42,178 bases of DNA, taken from an uncultured Desulfobulbaceae bacterium. GTDB lineage: Bacteria; Desulfobacterota; Desulfobulbia; Desulfobulbales; BM004. The DNA is taken from positions 1 through 42,178 of the forward strand of contig CAMYKS010000039.1 of the NCBI GenBank assembly GCA_947259115.1. The letters run 5' to 3'. Shown here piece after piece: positions 1 through 8,336 of the stretch (position 1 is the stretch's first letter; every line of letters starts with the position of its first letter). The notes under the pieces were generated by a model that saw only the letters and a program-made list of their open reading frames with translations, was not told where the DNA came from and made no database searches. The translations under genes and the position numbers were made by a program.

Positions 1-1
1 T

Positions 2-40
2 CGTAACAGACGGTTCCTAGTACTGCGGCCAGCCGTCCTC
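2..40 (-). pseudogene. Transposase C-terminal tail fragment (second copy)
   Basis: Read on the minus strand this stretch gives EDGWPQY, a stop, then EPSVT. That closely matches the tail DDGWPQFEELSVSIH of the transposase remnant at 846-1052, and the two share a 16-base identical stretch. It is a fragment of the same element, cut by the window edge. It is too short to be functional, and what lies beyond the edge cannot be seen. Confidence 0.45.
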
Positions 41-125
41 TCATCCCTGGAAAGGTGAACCCCGTTATGCACCGAAAAGCCGTAATTGTTCTTCCACTTC
101 AAATTAGTTTTTAAAGCTTTCTAGG

Positions 126-386
126 TTAATCCTTACGCTTAAAATAGATAAAAGGCTCATCTTCCTCTAATGTTGTAAAATCATAACCTATTTGATCTCC
201 TTTTGTTTTTTTTGCAATGACTTCAAGAGGTAGGTCCATTAACATTCCAGTTGGATCTTTAAGTATCTCCCATATAAGTCTAGGAGGAAATCCTTCCGGA
301 TGAAAAAAATCTCTAAAAATTTCTTTTGTAATTTCTTTACCTAATTCATAATCACTTATTTTTGCATATTCATAACTTTTTCTCAT
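126..386 (-). CDS. Hypothetical protein, 86 aa
   Basis: A small acidic/basic soluble protein of no family I recognise. It has no signal peptide or membrane segment, and is rich in Lys, Glu and Asp with several aromatic residues (for example FRDFFHPEGFPPRLIWEI near the middle). The ATG is preceded by AGGGAAAT, a usable ribosome binding site, and base composition is AT-rich like a real low-GC accessory gene. It sits alone between transposase debris on both sides, so it is probably horizontally acquired. It could be an orphan partner of a defence or toxin pair, but nothing in the sequence proves that. Confidence 0.5.
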   Translation of the reverse strand: MRKSYEYAKISDYELGKEITKEIFRDFFHPEGFPPRLIWEILKDPTGMLMDLPLEVIAKKTKGDQIGYDFTTLEEDEPFIYFKRKD

Positions 387-495
387 ATAAATTTCCCTGA
401 ATTCAAATTCCTAGTACAACTCTTCTGAGTTGGCATGAAAGGCGAACTGCTTTAGGCTCATGCTTCTCTAAACTACTAAGGAAAGAGGAGAACTC

Positions 496-564
496 ATGAG
501 AAACTCCATACAGCTCACCCGAAATCAAAGATACCACATTGTGGTACCTTTGCTCAAAAAATAA
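496..564 (+). pseudogene. Possible IS30-type transposase N-terminal remnant
   Basis: A 22-codon reading frame with a good Shine-Dalgarno (AAAGAGGAG) reads MRNSIQLTRNQRYHI, then VVPLLKK and a stop. The LTxxQRYxI pattern resembles the first helix of IS30-family transposases. The rest of the gene is absent. This is a family resemblance over only about 15 residues, so confidence is low. Confidence 0.3.
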
Positions 565-765
565 CCATTATCGTTAAATGCGCAAGTATTATGATTGGTG
601 ATGTTTGTCATAGGTGAATTAGGGATTTAGATTGGATTGTTATTAGCATTGCCTTGCAAAGTCAAAATGTCTTGCCATCTAGGATCCATTCTGATCCAGC
701 CTGACTTTCACTTTCTACTGGCAATAATAGCCCTGACCTAGTTGCCCTCAATCACCCATGGATAA

Positions 766-801
766 CAGAAATTGACAGTTTACAGCGACTGTCAATTTCT
801 G
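766..801. repeat. Perfect 14-bp hairpin beside transposase remnant
   Basis: CAGAAATTGACAGT (766-779) pairs perfectly with ACTGTCAATTTCTG (788-801) around an 8-base loop. It lies just past the 3' end of the minus-strand transposase remnant. It could be a transcription terminator or the terminal hairpin of the mobile element. On the plus strand it is followed by CCTTTTAAG, only a weak T-tract. Confidence 0.6.
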
Positions 802-845
802 CCTTTTAAGCTCTGCAGATGAAATGAAAACCCAAAAAACAAATG

Positions 846-1052
846 TCAATGGATGCTCACCGACAGCTCCTCAAACTGCGGCCAGCCGTCGTCATACGGC
901 TCGTAACTCTTTTCGGAAATTAAATCAGGAGGGGGGCGTTCTAGAGGTGTTTTGTCTTCCCACAACCCTAGATGCTTAAGGATTTTGCGAATGACAACAA
1001 TGCGTCTTCGTTCATGGGTCAAGGGTCTCCCAATGACGAGAAAGGCGCACAT
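846..1052 (-). pseudogene. IS91-type transposase, C-terminal remnant
   Basis: The 68-codon frame contains VIRKILKHLGLWEDK followed by a proline-rich patch and DDGWPQFEE. This is the typical C-terminal end of IS91-family (Y2) transposases, where the zinc-finger region is normally followed by IRKILKHLGLW. The expected upstream part (CPxCGxxM and the catalytic region) is missing. Before the remnant the frame runs into a REP-like element, so the 5' side has been deleted or replaced. A second copy of the tail lies at 2-40. It is non-functional as it stands. Confidence 0.6.
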
Positions 1053-1070
1053 TCCATTGTCATTGCGAGC
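1031..1070. repeat. REP-like dyad with GTCATTGCGAGC motif
   Basis: CAATGAC (1031-1037) pairs with GTCATTG (1059-1065), and the right arm continues as GTCATTGCGAGC. This motif belongs to a dispersed intergenic repeat that I recall from many bacterial genomes. It marks the point where the transposase homology stops. Confidence 0.4.
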
Positions 1071-1155
1071 GGTACCGCGGACCTGAGTGAACCAAAGGCC
1101 CGGGAATGAAATCGGGTCGCGATGGGCCGCCGGGGGAAAAGCTTTTTCTTTCCGG

Positions 1156-1644
1156 TTACTGTCCTGCCGCTACTTCAATAATAGCCAGCTCCACGGCCCC
1201 GCTCGAGGCGTCCGGCACGCTCCACTGGATTGTCCATCGCGCAATGGGGGTCTTCATCGGAGCGGAGGAGGCCGCATGGCGGTAATCGGCCCAGACAGCG
1301 AGCTCGAACCACCAGTTCAGCGCCGCCCGGTATCCAAACATGTGGATCTTGCTGGCGGTGCCGGGGTGCGCAGGCAGGAGCAGATCGTAGACGTCCCACC
1401 GGACGCCCCCGCCTGCAGGAAGCGTTGCAGCGGCCCCGGAGATGGCATGGGACACATCCTGGACCGTGCCGCCCTCCTGGCCGAGCGTGACATGGGGCGT
1501 TACGTCGGCCACGTCCGTCCCGCAGTCGTTGTTCACTTTCAGGATCGCCTTGGCAAAGGGGATCTCTCTGCCGTCGCTCGCCTTAATGTGCGAAGCTTCC
1601 TTGTGCAATGACAGGATGAGACAGTCTTTTGGCATATCGGCCAC
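1156..1644 (-). CDS. Hypothetical protein, 162 aa
   Basis: An uncharacterised soluble protein with no signal peptide or obvious catalytic motif. Visible segments include a conserved-looking start (KDCLILSLHKEASHIKASDG) and a Trp-rich middle (ALNWWFELAVWADYR). The annotated start is a GTG at 1644; an ATG three codons later (1635) is an alternative, and neither has a strong ribosome binding site. The gene is clearly more GC-rich than the AT-rich DNA on either side, with codon use unlike its neighbours, which suggests separate acquisition. Long overlapping frames on the opposite strand are a by-product of the high GC. Confidence 0.5.
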   Translation of the reverse strand: MADMPKDCLILSLHKEASHIKASDGREIPFAKAILKVNNDCGTDVADVTPHVTLGQEGGTVQDVSHAISGAAATLPAGGGVRWDVYDLLLPAHPGTASKIHMFGYRAALNWWFELAVWADYRHAASSAPMKTPIARWTIQWSVPDASSGAVELAIIEVAAGQ

Positions 1645-2266
1645 CTACTTCGCGCAGCAGTAGAATCGGTGATAAGTATTTGCTTTTTCGCCCGTGTCAA
1701 AAATTCGGGGCGGTTCTTTGAATCCGCCCCCAACTCGTCGCATGTATTTATCAATAATGGACTACACGACACACTGTCAACAAAAAATCAGGCCGTTTCA
1801 AATGATGCTACTATTATTCAAACTAGCTTGCCATCATTGTTAGTTGCAAATTTTCCTTAACCTCTTTCCATTGATAATGGCAACCTTCAATCAACAATCT
1901 GCTGAAAATCAGCTTTTTTATGCTCATCCAAGGTGAAGATATATCCTCAATATTCTGATTAAACAATTCTTCTTTCCAATTTTAAATAGTCGGTTGCAAT
2001 TTTGACTTCACGTTAATTCCCCCCGAGTCAATATGTCCAATGTACTACTACGGCAGGGCACCAAAATACTATTATTAAAAATACACTACCACAACGTAGT
2101 CGGCATCCCTGCTGCGCAATGGATTCCTTTTTTGAATTATTTGACATCAGCTGACTTTCTTTATACTTTCTTTTGCTCTACACAATTATTTTATAAAAAA
2201 ACTGCTGTTATTTCTCTGTCTTCATGAAAGATTTCACAGCCGCAACACTTAAAAGGATTTCTTCCC
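1645..2266. other. AT-rich intergenic region with promoter
   Basis: No convincing gene. A 7-bp GC hairpin (GGGGCGG 1707-1713 with CCGCCCC 1724-1730) reads as a weak terminator on the minus strand, where GAATTTTT follows, but it lies upstream of the minus-strand gene. A sigma70-like promoter sits at 2141-2169 in front of the next gene. Confidence 0.45.
2141..2169 (+). promoter_or_regulatory. Sigma70-like promoter for the reductase gene
   Basis: A consensus TTGACA (2141-2146) is followed by TATACT (2162-2167, spacer 15) or TACTTT (2164-2169, spacer 17). It lies about 100 bases before the start codon at 2267 and is the only good candidate in this gap. Confidence 0.45.
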
Positions 2267-3994
2267 ATGCCAGAAAAAATTGTTGTAATCGGAGGTGTGG
2301 CGGCTGGCCCCAAAACCGCCTGCCGTGTTAAACGGCTTTTACCTGATGCCGAAGTCGTTATCGTTGACCAGGATAGTCTTATCTCCTACGGCGGCTGCGG
2401 CATTCCCTATTTTGTTTCAGGGGATGTTTCAGATGAGAAAGAGCTGCGCTCCACAAGCTTTCATGTCGTACGTGATGAAGGTTTTTTCAGGGATGCCAAG
2501 GGTGTCACCATGTTGACCCGGACCAGGGCCCTGGCCATAGACAGGCAGGCAAAAACGGTCAAGGTAAAGCAGCTTGATACCGCTGAAATAACTGAGCTTC
2601 CCTATGACAAGCTCGTACTTGCCACCGGCGCTGCTCCTAACCGGCTGCAGATTCCCGGGGTGGACCTTGAGGGAGTGTATGTGGTTAATGATATGCACCG
2701 GGCCATGGCCATAAAAAATGATCTGGCAAAAGGCAAGGTGGCTAAAGCCGTTGTCATCGGCGGAGGGGCCATTGGCCTGGAAATGGCCGAATCGCTGGCG
2801 GACCTCTGGGGTGTAGAGACCACAGTCCTGGAATATATGGACCAGCTGCTGCCCCGTATTGTTGATCCCGCCTTTGGAGCCATGCTGGAAAAACATCTCA
2901 AGGATAACAATGTCACGGTCTACACCGGTGAATCCGCAACCAGTCTTGAAAGCAATGATGCCGGCAGGGTCTGCAGGGTGGTTACCCCGAAGCGTTCAAT
3001 TGAAGCCGACCTGGTTATTATGTCAGTGGGAGTTAGACCAAGAAGTGATCTGGCCAAGGAGGCAGGGCTGCTCGTTTCCGAGCAGGGATCCATTGTGGTG
3101 AATAACCGTATGCAGACATCCGATCCCGCGATTTATGCGGCAGGCGACTGTGTTGAAATAATCAACCAGGTGAGCGGCATGAAAAACAACGCCCCCATGG
3201 GCTCGCTTGCCAACCGTCAGGGCAGAGTCGCGGCTGATAATATTGCAGGTATCCCGTCGCAGTTTGAAGGGTGGGTGGGCAGCTTCATCATGAAGGCGTT
3301 TGATTGCTGCATTGGAGGGACAGGACTCAGCCATAACACAGCAAAAACGCTGGGATACGATGCTGAAGTGGCCATCACCGCCCAATCCGACAGGGCGCAT
3401 TTTTTCCCGACCCAGGCAGTAATCATGCTGCAGATGGTCTTTGATAAAAGCAGCCGAAAGGTATTAGGAATCCAGGGTTTTGGCCCCATGAACGATTCGG
3501 TCCTGGCCCGCATAAATGCCGGAGCAGGGCTTATTGCCAAAGGTGCGGCAATTGAGGATTTCAGCAACCTGGAGCTGGCCTATGCACCTCCGTTTTCCAC
3601 AGCTGTTGACGCCTTAAATGCCACGGCAAATGTTGCCGATAACCTTGCTGCGGGCCGCCTGCGCACGGTTTCCATTACAGACTTCCTGCAGTGGATGGAA
3701 AAACCCCAGGCCAAACCCCAGTGGGCGGCCCTTGATATCAGGCATCCCAAGGAAGCTGCAGAATTCGTCGGAAAATTCGGCCCCGAACTATGGCAGGCTG
3801 TTCCCTATGTAAATGTCCGTTCCAGATATAATGAGCTGCCGCATGATAAAATGCTGATCATCATTTGCGATGCCGGCACCCGTTCATCAGAAGTGCAGGT
3901 CTTTCTTGACTCAGTAGGGTTGAAAAACAATCTTGTCCTTGGCGGTGGCTTCAACGCCATAAGAAGAATCGGGGCAGACTGGTGGCCCTCATAG
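2267..3994 (+). CDS. CoA-disulfide/persulfide reductase with C-terminal rhodanese domain
   Basis: An FAD- and NAD(P)H-dependent enzyme of the CoA-disulfide reductase/NADH oxidase family; fused forms with a rhodanese domain reduce CoA-persulfides or polysulfide. Residues 5-14 are the FAD-binding loop (VVIGGVAAGP). SYGGCGIP puts the single redox-active cysteine at about Cys44, as in CoADR enzymes. A second nucleotide-binding loop, VVIGGGAIGLEMAE, lies near residue 165, and YAAGDC marks the FAD site near residue 290. The C-terminal 100 residues form a rhodanese domain with CDAGTRSS and catalytic Cys534. The length of 575 aa fits the fusion family. The ATG is preceded by AAAAGGA, and the gene stands alone behind a good promoter. 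The substrate (CoA-persulfide, polysulfide or sulfur) is inferred. Confidence 0.88.
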   Translation: MPEKIVVIGGVAAGPKTACRVKRLLPDAEVVIVDQDSLISYGGCGIPYFVSGDVSDEKELRSTSFHVVRDEGFFRDAKGVTMLTRTRALAIDRQAKTVKVKQLDTAEITELPYDKLVLATGAAPNRLQIPGVDLEGVYVVNDMHRAMAIKNDLAKGKVAKAVVIGGGAIGLEMAESLADLWGVETTVLEYMDQLLPRIVDPAFGAMLEKHLKDNNVTVYTGESATSLESNDAGRVCRVVTPKRSIEADLVIMSVGVRPRSDLAKEAGLLVSEQGSIVVNNRMQTSDPAIYAAGDCVEIINQVSGMKNNAPMGSLANRQGRVAADNIAGIPSQFEGWVGSFIMKAFDCCIGGTGLSHNTAKTLGYDAEVAITAQSDRAHFFPTQAVIMLQMVFDKSSRKVLGIQGFGPMNDSVLARINAGAGLIAKGAAIEDFSNLELAYAPPFSTAVDALNATANVADNLAAGRLRTVSITDFLQWMEKPQAKPQWAALDIRHPKEAAEFVGKFGPELWQAVPYVNVRSRYNELPHDKMLIIICDAGTRSSEVQVFLDSVGLKNNLVLGGGFNAIRRIGADWWPS

Positions 3995-4192
3995 CATGCT
4001 CTTTCCAGAAAAAATCTATACCTGCTGCTGCATGTCAGTCTTTGGCTTGACAAGAAAAATCTTCAAATTTCATCTCGAATGGTATAAAATATGACTACAG
4101 TGATGAACAATTTTTGCTTTAAGTTCCGGCTTTTTGGGGAACCATAATTCCATATGGCGGATTGCATCTTTCATTGAGACCAGGAGGAGAAA

Positions 4193-4531
4193 ATGCCCAT
4201 AAGAAAATTTCCACAAGAGCATGAAAAGTTTGAAATACAGGCCTACAAAAAACCTAAAAGCCTGAAACTTCTTAGAGATACACACATCGCCTTTACAGGA
4301 TCACCCAGAAAACACCCCTACGACCCGGATAGAGTTATCCTTATCACCGACCCGTACAGCAGGATAACGTCATATTATGAATTCAAGACCGCTGACGTAT
4401 CTTACGTGGAGGAGATGGTCAACCTGGTTGATATGGAAGGTGAGACTGTTGCCATGGCAAGAATATGGGTCAAGAAAAAAAGTATCGGCGCCCGGGCTTC
4501 CCTTTTTATTGTCGATGATACTACTGTCTGA
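4193..4531 (+). CDS. Conserved-looking small cytoplasmic protein, 112 aa
   Basis: It has a very strong ribosome binding site (CCAGGAGGAGAAA just before ATG) and no signal peptide. The protein begins with a basic segment and has a striking central SPRKHPYDPDRVILITDPYS motif, then YYEFKTADVSYVEEM and a C-terminal ARIWVKKKSIGARA region. I recall similar short proteins in sulfate reducers, some annotated loosely as pyrophosphatase-like, but I see no catalytic signature that justifies that name. It lies between the persulfide reductase and the peptidase gene and is probably transcribed separately. Confidence 0.65.
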   Translation: MPIRKFPQEHEKFEIQAYKKPKSLKLLRDTHIAFTGSPRKHPYDPDRVILITDPYSRITSYYEFKTADVSYVEEMVNLVDMEGETVAMARIWVKKKSIGARASLFIVDDTTV

Positions 4532-4572
4532 ACATGCAAATTCCCTCAGAGTTGGTGCATGTATCAAATGCT

Positions 4573-4601
4573 TTGACACTGATTCTCCTGCACCATATTG
4601 C
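4573..4601 (+). promoter_or_regulatory. Sigma70-like promoter for the M28 peptidase
   Basis: TTGACA (4573-4578), a 17-base spacer and TATTGC (4596-4601) lie about 30 bases before the peptidase start. A 7-bp inverted repeat, ACATGCA ... TGCATGT, lies just upstream and could bind a regulator. Confidence 0.4.
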
Positions 4602-4633
4602 AGTAAACTTGGAACCATAACTGAAAAAAGTTA

Positions 4634-5653
4634 ATGGCGCCAGCGCAGCGGAACCGGTTCATAACAACCTCTATAGCCATAATTGCTATTATTCTGCTAT
4701 TCAGCTTTTTCCAATGGACATCCCAAATGCTTGGAAAATCATATTCAGGCCGTTTTTTGCCCCTTACAGAAAAGGAAAAGCATATAAGTCACAACCTCCA
4801 CACCCATGTCTTTATGCTGGCTGATGAGATCGGAGAAAGAAACATCTGGCGACCCCAAAAACTCAATGCCGCTGCCGCGTATATTGAAAATACCTGGCAG
4901 GAGCAGAACTTTATTGTCCAGCGCCAGGAATATGCCGCACGGAATGTAGACTCCGTTAATCTTATAATAGAAATCCCCGGAACGGTACTGCCCGATCAGA
5001 TTGTCATTGTCGGGGCGCATTATGACTCGGTACAGGGCTCCCCCGGTGCCAACGATAATGGCTCAGGCGTTGCAGCCCTGCTTGAGATTTCCCGGCTGCT
5101 GGGCGGAAGAAAATTTGACAGAACAGTCCGCTTCGTAGCATTCACCAATGAAGAGCCCCCCTTCTTTCTCGGGCGACAAATGGGGAGCAGGGTCTATGCT
5201 TCGCGCTCCCGCAGCCGCAAAGATAACATTGTTGGCATGCTTTCCCTTGAAACCATGGGATACTACTCCGAAATACCCGACAGCCAGGAGTACCCTTTCC
5301 CTTTCAGCTTTTTCTATCCGCATACTGCCAATTTTATCGGTTTTGTCGGCAACCTCCGCTCCCGGCAATTGGTGCGGCAGAGCCTCCATGCATTCCGGCG
5401 TCATACGCAATTCCCCTCTGAAGGCACGTCTGCTCCAGGTTGGATCACAGGCATAGGCTGGTCAGACCACTGGTCTTTCTGGCGGGAAGGATACAGGGCT
5501 ATTATGGTCACGGATACCGCATTTTTCAGGTATGCGTACTATCATACCCGGCAGGACACACCGGAGAAGATAGATTATAATCGCTTAGCCAGGGTTACGG
5601 GCGGTCTGGCAGAAGTAGTCACTGAACTTGCCAATGCGAATAACGAGAGGTAA
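4634..5653 (+). CDS. Membrane-anchored M28-family zinc peptidase
   Basis: A predicted aminopeptidase-type metallopeptidase facing the periplasm. An N-terminal hydrophobic segment (residues about 9-28, ITTSIAIIAIILLFSFF) acts as a signal anchor. The M28 zinc ligands are visible: His129 in GAHYDSV, Asp141 in ANDNGSG, the Glu173-Glu174 pair in FTNEEPP, an acidic residue in LETMGYY, and a late His in YYHTRQDT. The 339 aa length is normal for a single-domain M28 enzyme. The start has a weak ribosome binding site, but a promoter lies immediately upstream. The peptide substrate is unknown. The metallo-hydrolase gene follows 42 bases later, so the two may be co-transcribed. Confidence 0.85.
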   Translation: MAPAQRNRFITTSIAIIAIILLFSFFQWTSQMLGKSYSGRFLPLTEKEKHISHNLHTHVFMLADEIGERNIWRPQKLNAAAAYIENTWQEQNFIVQRQEYAARNVDSVNLIIEIPGTVLPDQIVIVGAHYDSVQGSPGANDNGSGVAALLEISRLLGGRKFDRTVRFVAFTNEEPPFFLGRQMGSRVYASRSRSRKDNIVGMLSLETMGYYSEIPDSQEYPFPFSFFYPHTANFIGFVGNLRSRQLVRQSLHAFRRHTQFPSEGTSAPGWITGIGWSDHWSFWREGYRAIMVTDTAFFRYAYYHTRQDTPEKIDYNRLARVTGGLAEVVTELANANNER

Positions 5654-5695
5654 CCCTTTTATATAGGAAGTAATATACTGCTTGGAGAGTTATTC

Positions 5696-6457
5696 ATGGA
5701 AATTCATTTTCTCGGAGTTGGTGAAGCCTGTGACTTCAACCAACCCAATACATCAATACTGTTAAAAAATACGGAAACAGGTGGCGGCCGGATTCTTCTT
5801 GATTGCGGCTTTAGTGTTCCGCATCAGTATTTTGCCCTGCAGCCGGATGCGGAAGAACTTGAGATACTATGGATTTCACATTTTCATGGAGACCATTTTC
5901 TTGGCACACCGCTCCTTCTTCTCTGGTTTTGGGAAATGGGCAGGCAAACGCCACTTCACATCCTGGGTCCACCAGGTGTCGAAGCAAAAATCACACAGGC
6001 CATGGAGTTAGCCTATCCCAATCTGTTGTGCCGCCTGGGATTTTCCATAGTCTTTCATGATATGAAATCCGTTGATGAGGTTACTATTGCAGATACTGTT
6101 TGGCAGGCAGCAAACACGGAGCACTCGCAGCTCTGCCTCTCACTCAGGCTTGAGTTGCATGGCAGAACTGTATTCTACAGCGGTGACGGTCGCCCAACCC
6201 CGATGACCCAGTCCCTGGCAGAGGGATGCGATATCATAATTCATGAAGCGTATGAGTTTGAAGATACTACACCCGGGCACGGCTCAATTGCCACCTGTCT
6301 TGATTTTGCCCGTAATGCCGGGGTTAAACATTTAGCCCTGGTGCATGTGCAACGAAATATTCGGCCACAAGCAAAGACATTCATTGCAGACCTGAAAAAG
6401 AAATATGCAGAGATTACAATTCTGCTGCCTGAAAGGGGTAGCAGAATTTCACTGTAG
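5696..6457 (+). CDS. RNase Z-like metallo-beta-lactamase-fold hydrolase
   Basis: A 253-aa metallo-hydrolase of the ElaC/RNase Z-like branch. The metal-binding motif is HFHGDH (His62, His64, Asp66, His67). Further conserved ligands are visible as NTEHSQ around residue 141, YSGDGRP (a GD motif) and HGS near the C-terminus. It lacks the extended exosite arm typical of true tRNA 3' endonucleases, so it may be a general hydrolase rather than tRNase Z. The fold assignment is firm and the substrate unknown. It follows the M28 gene closely and is preceded by GGAGAG at a suitable distance. Confidence 0.8.
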   Translation: MEIHFLGVGEACDFNQPNTSILLKNTETGGGRILLDCGFSVPHQYFALQPDAEELEILWISHFHGDHFLGTPLLLLWFWEMGRQTPLHILGPPGVEAKITQAMELAYPNLLCRLGFSIVFHDMKSVDEVTIADTVWQAANTEHSQLCLSLRLELHGRTVFYSGDGRPTPMTQSLAEGCDIIIHEAYEFEDTTPGHGSIATCLDFARNAGVKHLALVHVQRNIRPQAKTFIADLKKKYAEITILLPERGSRISL

Positions 6458-6831
6458 CCTCTCTCGGTCCGTATTATTCAGAAATACTCATGAATACTAC
6501 GGGTGGTTACCGCTTCCCACTGGCATTCCCGGTATCACGAAAATATTTGTTTGGCATTCCCTTTGCCTTTTCGCCCTTGACACCCGTAACTATTCTAAAT
6601 TAAGGTACTTTTTTGTCGGCATCGCAGATGGCGAACGATGTAAGACTTCGAAAACACCTATGCAGATATGTAAGGCTCAATAGCACGCTGAATACGTAAT
6701 GACACTGTACCTGTTTAGAGTTTTAGCGAAAAAAGTCTTTATTGATAAAGAATTACCTTGGAAAGTTTATAGAAAATGTCAGCCTGGATATGTCCAGTCC
6801 CAATAGCCCAACTTTCATCAGGAGGCTTGCA
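6458..6831. other. Intergenic region, no gene seen
   Basis: 374 bases without a supported gene. A TTGACA hexamer at 6577-6582 could belong to a promoter, but the expected -10 is poor. An upstream TTG-initiated extension of the next gene to 6742 exists but is disfavoured by the ribosome binding site at 6819-6825. Confidence 0.4.
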
Positions 6832-7539
6832 ATGCGTTACATCACCATACACTTTATCCTGTTACTGCTAACATCATATGTGATTGTGCCACCTGCGGCT
6901 GCAGACACACGCTATGTCGGGGACCAGTTGATTATTACTTTACGGCAGGGAAAAAGCACCCAACATAAGATATTAAAAACTGTGGAAACCGGAACGCCCC
7001 TTGAAGTGCTCGAGGAAGACGGATCCTACTACAAAGTGAGGACAACCGACGGGGTTGAAGGATATGTCCTGCGGCAATATATAAGTTCAAGCCCCCCCAA
7101 GGCACTCCGCATTGAAGAGCTTGAGATGCTCAATAACTCTCTGCAGCAAAAAATAAACAACCTGGTTGAAGTAAATAATACTCTTGAAACGCAGCTCAAC
7201 ACTTTCCAGGGCAAGTATAATGAGGAATTTTCAGTAATAACGGAAAAATCCACTGATTTGGAACAAAACCTGGAGCAGGCATTAATCAACGAGCGCATCA
7301 TGTCTGAAAAATATGAAACCCTGCTCACCCAGGCGGAGAATGTTGTAGAGATTGCTGCGGAGCGGGATCAACTGTTGCTGCAAAACAAAAAACTTGAAGC
7401 AGACCTTGCAGCGATTGTGCAAAAAAATGATTCATTAGCTGATTCCAGAATGATTAAATGGTTTCTGGCAGGTGGCGGGGTTTTCTTCTTTGGCTGGATT
7501 ATAGGCAAAATTTCCAGGAAAAAAAGAACCCGTTTTTAA
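6832..7539 (+). CDS. SH3-domain, coiled-coil inner-membrane protein (YgiM/TIGR04211-like)
   Basis: The ATG at 6832 was chosen because TCAGGAGGC precedes it and a signal peptide starts there. The 235-aa protein has a signal peptide (about residues 1-25), a bacterial SH3 domain (about 27-85; the segment YVGDQLIITLRQGKS starts it), a long coiled coil (about 90-200, many Glu/Gln/Asn/Leu heptads) and a C-terminal transmembrane helix (FLAGGGVFFFGWIIGK) with a basic tail. This order matches the YgiM/TIGR04211 family of periplasmic SH3 proteins, whose role is not well defined. It ends in a bidirectional terminator facing the rhodanese gene. Confidence 0.82.
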   Translation: MRYITIHFILLLLTSYVIVPPAAADTRYVGDQLIITLRQGKSTQHKILKTVETGTPLEVLEEDGSYYKVRTTDGVEGYVLRQYISSSPPKALRIEELEMLNNSLQQKINNLVEVNNTLETQLNTFQGKYNEEFSVITEKSTDLEQNLEQALINERIMSEKYETLLTQAENVVEIAAERDQLLLQNKKLEADLAAIVQKNDSLADSRMIKWFLAGGGVFFFGWIIGKISRKKRTRF

Positions 7540-7563
7540 ATTTATCATCAATTTTCTTATAAA

Positions 7564-7599
7564 AAAAAACTCCCGGGGACTGCTTCCCGGGAGTTTTTT
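7564..7599. terminator. Bidirectional rho-independent terminator
   Basis: Arms 7564-7577 and 7586-7599 are perfectly complementary (six A, then CTCCCGGG; mirrored by CCCGGGAG, then six T) around an 8-base loop. It lies between two convergent genes, so it can end transcription from both sides. Confidence 0.92.
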
Positions 7600-7620
7600 C
7601 ATGTCATATATAAAATACAA

Positions 7621-8112
7621 TTATTCTTTTTTCTCAAAGGCAATCATGGTGAATTCACCATGCCGGTTGTAAATAGGGTATCCTGCCATACCCCAGGCTT
7701 TGAAGGCTCCCTTCAAATTCTTGACATTTGTGTAACCCATTTCCATCATAACTTCTGTTGCCAATGCAGAGCGGGCATCGGTGCGGCAGTAAACGACAAT
7801 ATTTGCATTCCTGTCCGGAACCATCCTGCCGATCTTCCATTCAAGCAGCCCGCGTGAAATATTAATAGCCCTGGGAAGATGTCCTGCTGCAAACTCCTCC
7901 GAGTCACGCACATCCACTAAAATAACGGGCTTGCCGGCATCCATGTCGGTCTTAACCTGCTGCGGTGTAACTTCAGCAATTTTTGCCTTGGCCTCAGCGG
8001 TAAACTGCATCGGCCCTTTAGCCTCAGCAAAGGCCTGACTCATAACACCGGTTCCGGTCAGCACTAAAGCACAAGCCGCAACACCCAACACCCAGATAAT
8101 TCTGTTTCTCAT
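7621..8112 (-). CDS. Secreted rhodanese-like sulfurtransferase
   Basis: A single rhodanese domain (about residues 45-155) behind a signal peptide (MRNRIIWVLGVAACALVL..., cleavage near AFA-EA at about residue 30). The catalytic loop VVYCRTDARSA carries the persulfide-forming cysteine. ILVDVRDSEEFAAGHLPRAINI is the family's usual entry motif. It probably acts in the periplasm, handling sulfane sulfur or holding thiosulfate/persulfide. The start ATG follows CGGAGGG. Its relation to the cysteine desulfurase behind it is only proximity on the same strand, with a 224-base gap. Confidence 0.85.
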   Translation of the reverse strand: MRNRIIWVLGVAACALVLTGTGVMSQAFAEAKGPMQFTAEAKAKIAEVTPQQVKTDMDAGKPVILVDVRDSEEFAAGHLPRAINISRGLLEWKIGRMVPDRNANIVVYCRTDARSALATEVMMEMGYTNVKNLKGAFKAWGMAGYPIYNRHGEFTMIAFEKKE

Positions 8113-8336
8113 TTTACCCTCCGATTTAGGTTTTAAGGTTATGAAATAATATTACTGCTCATTGCAACATCTCAAACTCTCAATAGTTATCATGAGCAAT
8201 TTCCCCTGGTTTTTTCTTAAATCCTCACATCCTCGCCATCACTCTTTTGGGGAAAACATGAACTCCCCTGCTTCATGCCAAGGCTTAAAACCGCTGACGA
8301 CTTTTGCACTGCACATTGTAGCTCCTCAGGTTTCTG

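Larger units (their letters stand above)
387..845. other. Gene-poor stretch with IS debris
   Basis: No full gene is seen here. It contains a short transposase-like N-terminal remnant (496-564), a small dyad TACCACA-T-TGTGGTA inside that remnant, and a strong 14-bp hairpin (766-801). The rest shows no coding pattern. Confidence 0.5.

Noticed and set aside
1087..1663. Plus-strand ORFs over the GC-rich gene
   Set aside because: They lie opposite the minus-strand 162-aa gene, are rich in Arg/Pro/Gly as expected from antisense GC-rich DNA, and have no ribosome binding sites.
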